Assembly: GCF_000582685.1 (NCBI RefSeq)
Contig: NZ_KK073765.1
Span: 177,382 to 241,381 of the forward strand
Direction: 5' to 3'
Length of the DNA: 64,000 nt
DNA from: [Scytonema hofmanni] UTEX 2349
GTDB taxonomy: Bacteria; Cyanobacteriota; Cyanobacteriia; Cyanobacteriales; Nostocaceae
Shown here: positions 34,795 to 44,307 of the stretch, piece after piece
Numbering within the stretch: position 1 is the first letter of the stretch
Layout of the letters: every line of letters begins with the position of its first letter
Program-made: the position numbers and the translations under genes
Notes under the pieces: generated by a model
Told to the model about the DNA's origin: nothing
Seen by the model: only the letters and a program-made list of their open reading frames with translations
Databases searched by the model: none

Positions 34795-35958
34795 ATGTTG
34801 AACTACGAACACCTAGGCGATCGCCTTCGGTTAGCCCGTGAACAGACTGGGATGAGTCAGGCAGAGGTGGCTGTTGCTCTTGGCATCACGCCTGCTGCAC
34901 TCAGCCAGTATGAAAAAGGGAAGCGGCGAGTGGAAGCCCTACTCTTAGAGACATTAAGCAAACTTTACAAAGTCCCCATTAGCTATTTCTTTGGCCATGA
35001 GCCGCGTTCTGCTGATTGGGAAACAGCATTGCGTTCGATATCCAAAGACCTATCAGTAGCGGGTAAAACTGGAATTTCGTACCTAATCAACAAAGTGCAT
35101 ATGTTGGAGGATTTGTACCGCCGAAGCGAAACCCCTTTCCCAAATCCACCTCATCCACCTTTTGCTGCTCAAGAAGAAGAAAAACTAAGTGATTACGAAA
35201 TAGCTGAGTATGCCCAAAAGGCACGCCGTCATTTTGATTTGGGTATAGCGCCAATTTTGAACTTGCGAGGTTTTCTCGAAGCCCAAGAATACAAAATTTT
35301 TGCTGTACCGTTGGGAACGGACAAGGATGATCTAAGTGGATTTTTCTTCATACACGCGCAGCTAGGACTAATAGTGGTGTTTAATGAAAATCAGGCTTAC
35401 AGCCGTCATCCTTTTACTTTGGCTCATGAGTTAGCTCACGGTCTATATCACTACAATCGTCCAACTATCTTGTGTCGGGCATCAGACTTTCGTTTCTTGG
35501 AGCAGTTCGCCGAACGATTTGCGTCCTATTTTTTAATTCCTCAAGAGGCACTACACGAGAGGTTACGCTATCTTCGTGTTAAAACCGTGACCAGTGCCGA
35601 AGAGGTAGTCCACTTGGCACGCTATTTCGGGGTAAGTTTTGCAGCCATGAAGCACCGATTAGAACGGGAGCGCCGACTTAATGCAGATAGTAATCTGTTT
35701 GATAAAGTTAAGCCAGTTAATCTCGCGAAGGCTTTGGGCTATCGTCCGTTAGCTTATGAGTTCGGTGCGCGTCCGTGGCCCCCTGAAGAACGGTTACCTC
35801 GTATCTTCCTTGAATTAGTCAACCGTGCCTTACAACAAAAGAAAATTTCTCTGCGGCGTGCTGCCGAAATGCTTGGCATCAGTGACATCGAGATGGAGGA
35901 ACGATTCTACTTTACAGGGGGAGAAGAGGTTGATTTGATAGTAAGTATTTATGACTAG
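34795..35958 (+). CDS. XRE regulator fused to ImmA/IrrE metallopeptidase
   Basis: A 387-residue protein. Residues about 7-60 form an XRE/Cro helix-turn-helix (LREQTG-like start, TGMSQAEVAVALGITPAALS, YEKGKRRVE). Residues about 150-270 form an ImmA/IrrE peptidase with the zinc motif HELAHGLYH and the downstream FAERFASYFLIPQEAL. The C-terminus ends in a second short helical module. Such single-chain proteins sense a signal by self-cleavage and de-repress phage, plasmid or defence genes. It is divergent from the pPIWI-RE operon, so control of that operon is plausible but unproven. ATG 34795 has AAAAAGG just upstream. Confidence 0.8.
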   Translation: MLNYEHLGDRLRLAREQTGMSQAEVAVALGITPAALSQYEKGKRRVEALLLETLSKLYKVPISYFFGHEPRSADWETALRSISKDLSVAGKTGISYLINKVHMLEDLYRRSETPFPNPPHPPFAAQEEEKLSDYEIAEYAQKARRHFDLGIAPILNLRGFLEAQEYKIFAVPLGTDKDDLSGFFFIHAQLGLIVVFNENQAYSRHPFTLAHELAHGLYHYNRPTILCRASDFRFLEQFAERFASYFLIPQEALHERLRYLRVKTVTSAEEVVHLARYFGVSFAAMKHRLERERRLNADSNLFDKVKPVNLAKALGYRPLAYEFGARPWPPEERLPRIFLELVNRALQQKKISLRRAAEMLGISDIEMEERFYFTGGEEVDLIVSIYD

Positions 35959-36139
35959 AGCTGTACTCGACACGCTCCATGCTACGAGTAATGACATTTG
36001 CACACCCTAATATAATTGACATTTTTTCTGAAGTGCCAAATTGTTTGTCAGTAGAAAACATAAATTCCACCAAATTAATGACGTTGCTTCTGCCAACAGC
36101 CCTACGCTGTTTGCCTAAGCACGAGCGTGTGTGGAGTCG

Positions 36140-37339
36140 TCACCCAGGAGTCAGTGTTAATTCTTCACGCTTGTTCGATTTCATCATTTTCATTAAGTGT
36201 TTGTTTAAGTAGCTTTGTGCGGATATATACATTTGCTCCCACACGTCCTGGTCACGGCATATCTTAGCACCTACGGTATTTCCGGCTGTTTTCTGTGCTA
36301 TTAAGTATTTACGGAAGTAGTTACCCCATAGATGTTGCAAAAACTCTTCAGCAAATTCATCAAATGGTAACAACCAACTATAGTCTTTATCCAGGAACAC
36401 GCGATAGGACGCAATTATCGGTAGTGCGAGGTCAGCTGGCGCACCAAATCCAAAAGAATATTTGCTATCAGGTAAAAGGGTATTTTTGCGTGTATCAATT
36501 GATGCCAAATCGTTAGCACCCTTTCTTCTGGGATTAGAAATATGCTCTTGAATAATGGAATATAGTCTTTGTTCAATCCACAATGCTTGAGGAAGTAGGG
36601 GTAACAATGTAGTTAATCTTGCCCTTTCATTTTCTGCAATCGCGCTCGGTGTATTTGAACCAGTGGGGTGCTTGCTTCTGGTGTTGCCGTCAGGATTGTA
36701 TCGATTTCTGTCGAGGCAATTGATTAGCTTGAAGAGGTGCGTAACATTGCAATGAGCATTCCTGGGTGCGCCACTTTGATTTTGGTAGTAGGCAATCCGA
36801 AATTTACTATCACTTGTTAGTTCTAATTGGGCGAGGTAATTCTTGATAAAATCATAATCGCCTTTAGCATTAGTCTTAGAGCGAGCATCCACAGGTGCAG
36901 TAGTGTTTGAGGCAAGGGCAATATCTCTAGCGTCTTCTTCACCTAGCCCAATGTGGATAGTAACTTTGACACGCGCTTTACTCAGGTCGTACTTATAGGC
37001 TTTAGCACTTTCAAACCCTAAAATCGTATGACCGCCGTTAATGATGCCATCACTCCCACCCTCGCAAGCTTCGAGTATTTCTAGTTCGAGTTTGTCCTTA
37101 TTCGTTTTAACCTTATTCGCTGAAAGGACTATCCCTGAATGTCGCTCGAAGAATTTGTCGGGTTGGGTGGTGAGAGAATCAAATATTTGCCGATAAGTTG
37201 AACTTTTGCGGTTGGGTTCTCGAATATTTGGCTCTAGGGGTAAGTCGGTGGGGAATGTGTCAATGTGGGCAGTGGCAATAATGCACTGTGGGTTAGCAGC
37301 AAAATAGTTATCTATATTAATAACCCAAGTCTTAGGCAT
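36140..37339 (-). CDS. AIPR-family abortive infection protein
   Basis: A 399-residue protein whose core, ACEGGSDGIINGGHTILGF followed by VKVTIHIGLGEEDARDIALA and SNTTAPVDARSK, is the signature of the AIPR domain found in phage abortive-infection proteins. Family members are commonly around 500-600 aa, so this one is short, but it has a normal ATG start and a complete end. It lies convergent to the XRE-ImmA/IrrE gene. A role in phage defence follows from the family and the surrounding island; the mechanism is unknown. Confidence 0.7.
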   Translation of the reverse strand: MPKTWVINIDNYFAANPQCIIATAHIDTFPTDLPLEPNIREPNRKSSTYRQIFDSLTTQPDKFFERHSGIVLSANKVKTNKDKLELEILEACEGGSDGIINGGHTILGFESAKAYKYDLSKARVKVTIHIGLGEEDARDIALASNTTAPVDARSKTNAKGDYDFIKNYLAQLELTSDSKFRIAYYQNQSGAPRNAHCNVTHLFKLINCLDRNRYNPDGNTRSKHPTGSNTPSAIAENERARLTTLLPLLPQALWIEQRLYSIIQEHISNPRRKGANDLASIDTRKNTLLPDSKYSFGFGAPADLALPIIASYRVFLDKDYSWLLPFDEFAEEFLQHLWGNYFRKYLIAQKTAGNTVGAKICRDQDVWEQMYISAQSYLNKHLMKMMKSNKREELTLTPG

Positions 37340-37696
37340 AGTTCAACACGGTAGAATCAGCAAATACTATATTTTGGGTTATTCGTCACGATAGGGATCG
37401 TAAACCCAATAATTTGTAACAAAGCTCTACAGCTGCGTAAATTGAGGATGCTCCCTGTTTTCGCCTTCGTCTGAAAACCAAATATTGTTAATTTTAGTTA
37501 CTTTTAAGAGCCATATTGTGAGTTATGTGGTTAAGGCGCGGGAAGATAATTACTTATGAGAATCTAAATTGTGAGAATTACATTTCGCATAAGTGACAGT
37601 TGTTTTTGGTCAGAGTACTTTTTTTGAGGGTGATTTTGCACGAAAACAGCGAGTGTATTATTTAAAGGTGCTGATAATTCTTCCTGGGTGGTTTTT
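37340..37696. other. Intergenic region, nothing recognised
   Basis: About 357 bp between the divergent AIPR and recombinase genes. It must hold both promoters. No repeat, hairpin or attachment-site duplication was recognised by eye. Confidence 0.4.
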
Positions 37697-38665
37697 ATGG
37701 ATGTTCGGGAGAAGCAGGAGCAACTACTTGAATCTTCTTTATTGTTGGCGGCGCCTGTTCCGTTAACCGAACATCCAGCTCACGTTTATCTCAATTCAAG
37801 GTTAAGTCCTGGTTCCCGTCGGGCGATGCGGGGGGCATTGAATACGATAGCCCAGATTTTAACTCTTGGTGTTGCCTCGGAGATGACTTTGGATTGGTCT
37901 AAATTGAGGTACAAACATACTGCGGCGTTGCGTACTGTGTTGACAGATAGGTATGCGCCAGCTACCACCAATAAGTTTTTGAGCGCGCTGCGGTGCGTGC
38001 TGCGAGAAGCGCTACGGTTGGAATTAATGGATGGTGCTGATTACGCGCGGGCAGTTGATGTGATTAACGTTAAAGTTTCTACCAAGTTGCGGGGACGGGC
38101 TTTGAGTGAAGATGAGATATTAGCTTTATTTAAAGTTTGTGAGGAAGATTTTACGACCGCTGGTTTTAGGGATGCAGCACTTTTAGCGATACTCCGCAGC
38201 TCTGGACTGCGACGGGCAGAGGTGGTAAATTTGAACTTGAAAGATTTTAATCCCAAAACTGGGGCACTGGAAGTTATTGGGGGGAAAGGGGGTAAGGATG
38301 GTACTGTTTATTTAAACGATGACGCGATTGTTAAAGTTCAGGCTTGGTTAAATATACGTGGGTCAGTTGGTCAACCTTTACTATGTCATGTTACTAAGTC
38401 AGGTCGTGTAGAAGTGCGGCGCCTGACTCCCCAGGCTATTTTATACATCCTCCAGCGTCGGGGACAACAAGCCGGAGTGACTAATTTTTCTTCGCACGAT
38501 TTTCGTAGAACTTTTATATCAGAACTTTTCGATGCTGGGGTTGATATATCTACAATTCAGCAGCTAGCACGCCACAGTAATGCTAACCAAACCACTCGCT
38601 ACGATAGACGCGGTGATGAAACTCTTCGGCGCGCTGTACAGAAATTGAGTATTCCCAAAAAATAG
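37697..38665 (+). CDS. Tyrosine recombinase / phage-type integrase
   Basis: The full catalytic set is readable: arginine in SSGLRRAEV, lysine in the GGKGGKDGTV turn, HDFRRTF (H and R), ARHSNANQTT (H/R) and the tyrosine in RYDRR. The N-terminal core-binding domain spans about residues 25-130 (LNSRLSPGSRRAMRGALNTI). Length about 322 aa fits XerC/D-like integrases. ATG 37697 is preferred over the GTG at 37688. Such enzymes mobilise genomic islands or resolve plasmid multimers. Its place at the end of the defence genes suggests a link with their acquisition. No neighbouring att duplication was found. Confidence 0.8.
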   Translation: MDVREKQEQLLESSLLLAAPVPLTEHPAHVYLNSRLSPGSRRAMRGALNTIAQILTLGVASEMTLDWSKLRYKHTAALRTVLTDRYAPATTNKFLSALRCVLREALRLELMDGADYARAVDVINVKVSTKLRGRALSEDEILALFKVCEEDFTTAGFRDAALLAILRSSGLRRAEVVNLNLKDFNPKTGALEVIGGKGGKDGTVYLNDDAIVKVQAWLNIRGSVGQPLLCHVTKSGRVEVRRLTPQAILYILQRRGQQAGVTNFSSHDFRRTFISELFDAGVDISTIQQLARHSNANQTTRYDRRGDETLRRAVQKLSIPKK

Positions 38666-38762
38666 TCATTTAAAGTATTGATGATTAATTGTTCTTATTG
38701 CAAGCACCTTATTTTATTTCGGCGCCAGTATTTAGATAAAATTTGAACTACGGAGTAGAGAG

Positions 38763-38795
38763 TTGATAATTATAATAAGAGAGCGTGCGACCTTG
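38763..38795 (+). pseudogene. 5' remnant of a second DUF5674 gene
   Basis: Starts with TTG (38763) and reads MIIIIRERATL, the same as the first codons of the DUF5674 gene at 44308. It is preceded by a matching GGAG about 7 bp upstream. Identity ends abruptly at about 38796, where an IS5-type remnant begins, so the copy was cut off by that element. This duplicated start also confirms the TTG initiation codon of the intact gene. Confidence 0.65.
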
Positions 38796-39290
38796 AATCT
38801 ATCCCACTAATATAATTTTGTTAATCCAAATATGGATTGTTGCAAGAGATAAAAAAGCATCAAAACAAGCAGAAATTCTTTCCCATCTGACAACAAGGCG
38901 ACGATATTTTTTTTGAAACCATGCGAAACAACGCTCTTGTTGAAAACGTGGAACGGAAATTTTAAGCTTGTCTGCCCTTGTTCTTTTTTGTTTTCCAAAC
39001 CCGCTTGGGCCATTGTGGTCTAATGCCACGTCTACGTAAAGCAGCACGCTTGTACGAGTGAATCATAGCCTTTATCTGCTGCAAGCACTTTCAACCGTTT
39101 ACGGGGTCTGCCGCGTTTATTAGTCTTAATTTTTACACTATCGAGAAGCGGTATCACCTGATCTCTTTCACTACCATTGGCTGGTGTCGTGCGATTGGAT
39201 AAGGGCATCCCATTTCCAACAGTCACGAGTATGTATTAAAATCCCCTTTCCTTTTCCACCGTAAGCAACACCATCACCACCGCCCGATCC
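38796..39290 (-). pseudogene. IS5-family transposase remnant
   Basis: Minus-strand readings in several frames add up to the C-terminal half of an IS5/IS427-type transposase: GGKGKGILIHT, then GNGMPLSNRTTPANGSERDQV, KRGRPRKRLKVLAADKGYDS and PRFQQERCFAWFQKKYRRLV, VRWERISACFDAFLSLATI. There are frameshifts and no N-terminal part. It separates the truncated DUF5674 fragment from the truncated IS4 copy B, so it interrupted or replaced both. Ends could not be defined. Confidence 0.6.
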
Positions 39291-40292
39291 AACGGTAAGA
39301 ATACCAGCGTAAAATCATAGAAGCTGTCTGGATATCTGCAACAACTTCTGTGGTTAGCAACATCCATTCTACAGAGGTTTCACCCTCTGGGCAATCAACT
39401 TCCGTGGCATAAACAGCATATACCAGTAGAGGGTCACGGTTGTCAAAACGATAGGGAGTACGGAGGTTTACAGGACAAAATCGTACAGCCAGCTTGGTTT
39501 TGCGGGCAGAACGTTTACTAGTCTGGGGTAATTCGATTTCCTGTTCCAGACTGATAGGCTGCCCTTCCAGTTTTGACCAAAGACGCTCACTCTCGGAATC
39601 TAAGCTACGGTTATGAGCTGCACGAATGATAACTCCTGTGTGCTGAAGTTGACGAACTTTATCAAAAACTTCTGTGATATCTCCTTCTCGATCAAAAGTA
39701 TGAACCACTCGTGTATGCTTACTTACAAGGCTTTCTACAATGGTAAGTGCCTCTAGCCACCTGTAAGATTCTTTGTCTTCAAAGGGACGTTTTCGCGCTT
39801 CAATTCTTGCTGTTGCAAGGCGAATTTTCTTCTTGGCTGGTGTTTCATTTTTGGGTGGCTTTTTTTTTGGCTCCCGATTCCATAATTTTTGCCACAACAA
39901 TCCAACAGATTGACCACTCTCAGGTTTTATAGCTAATGCACTGTGCAATATTAAGCCGTTACCGCCTTTCCCAATTGGGCCGTAACCTTCTTTTTTAGAC
40001 TCAATACTGCCATAATCAAGAAAAGTTGTGTCTCCAACGCACAGCATTACATCGCTTTCTGCAACAGTCTCCGCCGTCATTTGACAGTGCGGCTCAATCA
40101 CCCTTGGAAATTGCACTTTTGGGTTGGCAAAAACTCATAGGCTCTTTTAAGTACTGTTCCATTGCTGAAGATTTCTGACAGTCCTTTCCCAAATCCAAGG
40201 CTTAGAGCATAGCCTATCGACATTGCACGCTCATTCAATCGGCGATCGCCTAGTTCTAGGGTTGCAAAATTTTTCTCCCACCAGTCCAGCAT
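39275..40292 (-). pseudogene. IS4-family transposase, truncated
   Basis: Two minus-strand readings (40098-40292 and 39274-40116) cover the N-terminal two thirds. They contain ATLELGDRRLNERAMS, MLCVGDTTFLDYGS (first D) and VVHTFDREGDITEVFD (second D), then stop at SMILRWYSYRW, just before the glutamate-bearing motif present in copy A. The two readings overlap and are out of frame. Without the last catalytic residue it cannot work. Confidence 0.7.
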
Positions 40293-40398
40293 TGCTTGTT
40301 ACCTTTAGCACTCGATTGCAATTACTTTACCGTATTTGCTGTACTGTTTCTTAAATCCTTTACCACCAAGCTTTTCGAGACTTAACGGGAAAAGTCAG
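39275..40398 (-). mobile_element. Truncated IS4-family element (copy B)
   Basis: The right terminal repeat (40377-40398, ending GGGAAAAGTCAG) is identical to that of copy A at 26520-26541. The left end and the C-terminal quarter of the transposase are missing where the IS5 remnant abuts. Protein-level similarity to copy A is high throughout. Confidence 0.75.
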
Positions 40399-40813
40399 AT
40401 CCTTGAGTGGTTTAACATAGCAGCGTTGATGCTTTGCGCTGTTATTATGATTTGGATCACTGACAAAGATACAGCAATTACTAATTAATCACTTTTTGAG
40501 GTAGAACAATTTGTCAATATTCAAGATTGATGAAGAACTTTTAAATAATCTGCCAGAAAATAAATTTATAAATTTGATCTGAAAAAAATTATATGGAAAC
40601 AATGTACTATGCTTACTCGTATGTCTAACAGCAAGTGGGGGAAGGTTTTCGACAGTTATCGGTAAAGTCACAGATTAGCCCATAATCATCGTTGCTCAAC
40701 TGCTTAAGAATTATTTTATAAACACCCTTTAAGTATTGGACATGGGAGGCACCCCTATTATTCTCAGCAGAGGTAAAAAAGTTAGTAATTATCAACCAAC
40801 TCACAGTTAAGAA
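40399..40813. other. Intergenic, AT-rich, nothing recognised
   Basis: About 415 bp between IS4 copy B and the aminotransferase gene. Two short minus-strand ORFs occur but look like chance frames. The aminotransferase promoter should lie near 40700-40800. Confidence 0.3.
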
Positions 40814-41773
40814 ATGAAACGGATTACCGATCCAAATAGTCCATACACATTTTTTCAGCAGCGTTTTCAGTACATATATCGGCATCCAGAGAGAGAGTTT
40901 ACTTCAATTGTAGAAAATGTCCCTCACTGGCCGATTTCACCTTTTGACACACTTGCGCCATTCACAACATCATCAATCGGTAAATATGCACCCTGTCAAG
41001 GGCAACCCGATTTGATAAATGCTATTTGTAGACGCGAGAATCAGCAATATGGGATGTCGTTGCAACATCCTCATGTATTGGTCACAAATGGTGCATTATA
41101 TGGTTTGTCCCTAATTTTTCGTGACTTGTACCAATTAGGTTCTGTGGTTTTGTGTCAGGCCCCCTTGCTTTCTAATATTGCCAATATGTTATTAGACATT
41201 GGCTATCAAATTTCTTACTTTTCGACACCAAATGGCACAGTCGATATTGATTGGCTGCATCGGAATTGTCATCCAGCAGTTCGTGCTATTTATATCAACA
41301 CGCCACACAACCCAACCGGCGACATTTGCTCCTCAAATACTGTAGAACAACTGGTGCGCTTGGCGTGTGAACGGAAGATCGCATTGGTGATGGATATGGT
41401 TTACGATAGTTTCGTCTTTAATTGTAGTCCTATCGTACATCCATTTCTCTGTAGCGATCAATGGGAGCATCTATTCGTTGTGAACTCAATGTCCAAGAAT
41501 TATGGGGCTCCAGGTTTGCGTATTGGGTGGATCATTTCGGAGCCAGGTAACATAGCACGACTTGGGGCACGGCTCGATCAAGAATCTATTGCTGTTTGTG
41601 GTTCAGCACAAGACAAAGCACGCCAATTACTGGACGTAGATAATAATCCATTGGTGGAAGCAACATTAAGGGGAAAGGATCTGATAGAACAAAGCTTCGC
41701 TTGTCACCCAGATATTCATCTTACCCCTGCTAAAGGAGCAGGGCTGTTTCATTCCCTAAAAGGTGTAAAATGA
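40814..41773 (+). pseudogene. PLP-dependent class I/II aminotransferase, C-terminally truncated
   Basis: Fold-type I aminotransferase. Visible are YAPCQGQPDLINAICRRE, VLVTNGALYGLSL, the AIYINTPHNPTGD loop, VMDMVYDSFVF and the PLP-lysine site VVNSMSKNYGAPGLRIGWI. About 310 residues are present against some 380-400 expected. The reading runs into the ISAs1 left end at 41739, so the last residues are IS-encoded and the small domain is incomplete. It resembles aminotransferases of natural-product or amino-acid pathways, but no other such gene is nearby. Likely an orphan pseudogene. Confidence 0.65.
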
Positions 41774-42801
41774 CAAGCATCTTGGGGATGAAAACAATGA
41801 GTGCAAACGGAATTGAACAACTGCGAGAAGTTAAAGATTTTCGAGTCAAAGATGGACAAAGACATCAACTGTGGTTGGTATTACTGTTTGTCATTATGGG
41901 AACAATGAGCGGGTACGTGGGGTATCGTGCATGGGGAGACTTTGTAAAGCGGCATCGTCGTGTACTGATTGATAAATTTGGAATTCAAAAACATGGCGTG
42001 CCTTCCTACTCAACGATACGACGAATACTAATGGGAGTAGATTTTGACAATCTTGCCAAAACTTTCAATACTTGGGCACAAAGCTATGTTCATTTAAATA
42101 CATCTGAGTGGTGTGCGATTGATGGTAAAAGTATTAAAGGAACCTTACAAAACTATGAAAGCGAATATCAGAATTTTGTGAGTGTAGTCTCTGTATTTGC
42201 ACAGAATAGGGGACTTGTCTTCGGTTTGGACAAATTGGAAAATAAAAAAGGTAGCGAAATTAGCACAGTTCACAATCTAATTTCGGCATTGGATATTGAG
42301 GGTGTCGTTTTTAGCTTAGATGCATTGCATTGCCAAAAAAAACTTGTCAGTTAATAACTGATGGAAACAATGACTATGCGATCGCTGTTAAAAGAAATCA
42401 AAAAAATCTATATCGCCAGATCCAACACAATACAACTCATTCTAGACCCACGAGTCGGCATATTGCGACTGAACGGACTCGCGACCGAGTGACAACACGT
42501 ACAGTAGAAGTTTTCAATGATTTAAACGGCATTAGTCGCGAATGGGTTGGTTTGAAGTCATTGCTTAAAGTAGAAAGAACAGGTACTCGTGCGGGAAAAG
42601 CCTATCACCAAGTTGCCTACTACATCAGTAGCAAGAGTGCGTTCAGCAGTTGATTTTGCTCAAGGGATTCGGGGGCATTGGGGAATTGAGAATCGCCTTC
42701 ATTGGGTTAAAGATGTAGTTTTTAATGAAGACGTTTCCACCATACACATGGGTAATGCCCCTGCAAATCTATCCGTGATGCGAACGATCGCACTCATTTA
42801 G
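41739..42801 (+). mobile_element. ISAs1-family element, right end not found
   Basis: The left end CAGGGCTGTTTCATTCCC (41739-41756) looks like an ISAs1 terminal repeat and coincides with the end of aminotransferase similarity. No matching inverted repeat was found to the right of the transposase, so the right end is probably lost at the junction with the IsrB element. Confidence 0.55.
41770..42801 (+). pseudogene. ISAs1-family transposase with two frameshifts
   Basis: Readings at 41770-42354, 42330-42653 and 42589-42801 form one ISAs1 transposase. They show the N-terminal region with LREVKDFRVKDGQRHQLW, WCAIDGKSIKGTLQN (D), FSLDALHCQKKT (D) and RGHWGIENRLHWVKDVVF (E). The first frameshift is at the A8 run near 42336-42345, the second near 42630-42650. 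The C-terminus ends early (MRTIALI). A programmed shift at the A8 run is conceivable, but two shifts plus truncation argue for decay. Confidence 0.7.
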
Positions 42802-42891
42802 AGTCAATGATTTTGGAGCTAATCGTGCCACGTCCTCCTTCCTTTTCGCTCTTACAGCAATTTATCTCACTTAACTCCAGTGTCCCATAAT

Positions 42892-43072
42892 ATGGGTGCT
42901 TTACTTACGCCATGCTGTACTAGCCTATGAGACTTGTTTTGTTACAGACTTCCGAATGTTTCCCTAGTTCGGATTATCTCTAAGCCTACTGGTTGTAGGC
43001 GCTTGCAGAAAGGACATGCTGAACAAGTTGGGCTAAGGGACTTATAACTTTTCACGAAAAGGATTATCTCCA
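42892..43072 (+). ncRNA. Candidate omega-RNA of the IsrB system
   Basis: The 180 bases directly before isrB contain no ORF but fold readily: CCGAA/TTCGG (42952-42956 with 42968-42972), a perfect GCCTAC/GTAGGC hairpin (42984-42989 with 42995-43000), and a longer CTTG...CAAG pairing around GGACATGCTGAA. IscB/IsrB genes carry their guide RNA upstream, with the guide at the 5' end and the scaffold next to the ORF. Similarity to the solo copy at 13247 begins at 42892, so the scaffold probably starts there and the guide would lie in the bases just upstream. Structure and boundaries are inferred. Confidence 0.55.
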
Positions 43073-44281
43073 ATGATTCGTGTTTCGGTTTTAGATAAAG
43101 ACGGAAAACCACTTATGCCAACAAAACCTAGTCGTGCTAGACGTTGGCTCAAAGAAGGTAAAGCCAAGATTTTACACAATGACCTGAATATTTTTTGTAT
43201 TCAGCTATTGGTAAAACCATCTGGCTATAACCAGCAATCTATTGCTTTGGGATTGGATCCGGGCAAAAAGTTTACACGTGTGGGCGTTCAATCTACCAAG
43301 TTTACTTTGTTCATGGCACACTTAATTCTGCCATTTCCAGATGTCACAAAAAAGATGTCAGGGAGGCTGATTTTAAGGTGCGCTAGGCGCGGTAGACGTA
43401 TAAACCGCAAAGTTGCGTTCAATAAAAGAGCGCATCGTCAAAAACGTTTTGATAACCGTAAACAGAATAAATTGCCTCCTAGTATTCGAGCCAACAAGGA
43501 ATTGGAGTTACGAGTCACCAAGGAGTTAATCAAACTGTTCCCAGTTACTCAAATCACCTATGAGTACATTAAAGCCAAGGGCGACAAAGGGTTTAGTCCG
43601 GTGATGGTTGGTCAAAAAGTAATGCTGCAATGGCTAGCAGAAATTGCACCAACCAACACGCAGGAAGGCTGGCAGACTTCGATTCTTAGACAACAGCTAG
43701 GTTTGGCTAAAGACAAGAAGAATAAGGAGAAACAAACTCCTGAGACTCATGCTCATGATGGAATCGCACTGGCAGCAAGCAACTTTATGCGGTTCGAGAA
43801 ATTCCATACTGCAAACGCTCGTGGGCATCACTGGTTGGGAGAAGTAACCGTTACTAGTGCATCATTCCGTGTTATTGCGCGTCTAAGAGTGTTTCGTCGT
43901 CAACTCCATTTTGAGAACCCAGTCAAAGATGTACCAGGTAATAGAAAGCGTAAAGGTGGAACAGTCACACCATTCGGTTTACGTTCTGGTGATTTAGTTA
44001 AAGCTGAAAAAGCAGGAAAAGTTTATATCGGCTGGATTGGTGGTTATACCCAAACAGCCAAAACCAAGAACGTTTCAGTCTATGACCACAATTGGCACAG
44101 ACTTGGACAATTCAGCCCATCAAAAGTGCTGTTAATAAAACGGAGCACGAGATTATGTGTTGCGCCCAAATTCCCCCGCAATTCCTCCCGACACCGAATC
44201 AAAGATTATGGTGTGGGACTCCTTGCGGAGCGAGTTGAGAAATTATCGTTTGCTTTGTCCGCACGCTTTAGAAGCAGTTGA
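43073..44281 (+). CDS. isrB: IsrB, RNA-guided nickase-family protein (IscB-like without HNH)
   Basis: The N-terminal PLMP domain is clear (KDGKPLMPTKPSRARRWLK), followed by RuvC-I (IALGLDPGKKFTRVGV, D62), an arginine-rich bridge (CARRGRRINRKVAF ... RQKRFDNRK), RuvC-II (ITYEYIKAKG, E164) and RuvC-III (THAHDGIALA, D229). RuvC-II and RuvC-III are only about 65 residues apart, leaving no room for the HNH domain of IscB, which is the definition of IsrB. The C-terminal region (KRKGGTVTPFGLRSGD, VKAEKAGKVYIGWIGG, KVLLIKRST) also fits. All RuvC residues are kept, so it may be active. The last 40 residues may be read-through beyond the usual end. Confidence 0.85.
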   Translation: MIRVSVLDKDGKPLMPTKPSRARRWLKEGKAKILHNDLNIFCIQLLVKPSGYNQQSIALGLDPGKKFTRVGVQSTKFTLFMAHLILPFPDVTKKMSGRLILRCARRGRRINRKVAFNKRAHRQKRFDNRKQNKLPPSIRANKELELRVTKELIKLFPVTQITYEYIKAKGDKGFSPVMVGQKVMLQWLAEIAPTNTQEGWQTSILRQQLGLAKDKKNKEKQTPETHAHDGIALAASNFMRFEKFHTANARGHHWLGEVTVTSASFRVIARLRVFRRQLHFENPVKDVPGNRKRKGGTVTPFGLRSGDLVKAEKAGKVYIGWIGGYTQTAKTKNVSVYDHNWHRLGQFSPSKVLLIKRSTRLCVAPKFPRNSSRHRIKDYGVGLLAERVEKLSFALSARFRSS

Positions 44282-44307
44282 CGGTCAGCACTTAGAGGAG
44301 TTGAGAA

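Noticed and set aside
42336..42345. Programmed frameshift in the ISAs1 transposase
   Set aside because: The A8 run could support slippage, but a second frameshift and a truncated end make simple decay more likely.
43073..44281. Considered TnpB or IscB instead of IsrB
   Set aside because: TnpB lacks a PLMP start and has zinc-finger cysteines, which are absent here. IscB would need an HNH domain between RuvC-II and RuvC-III, where only about 65 residues exist.
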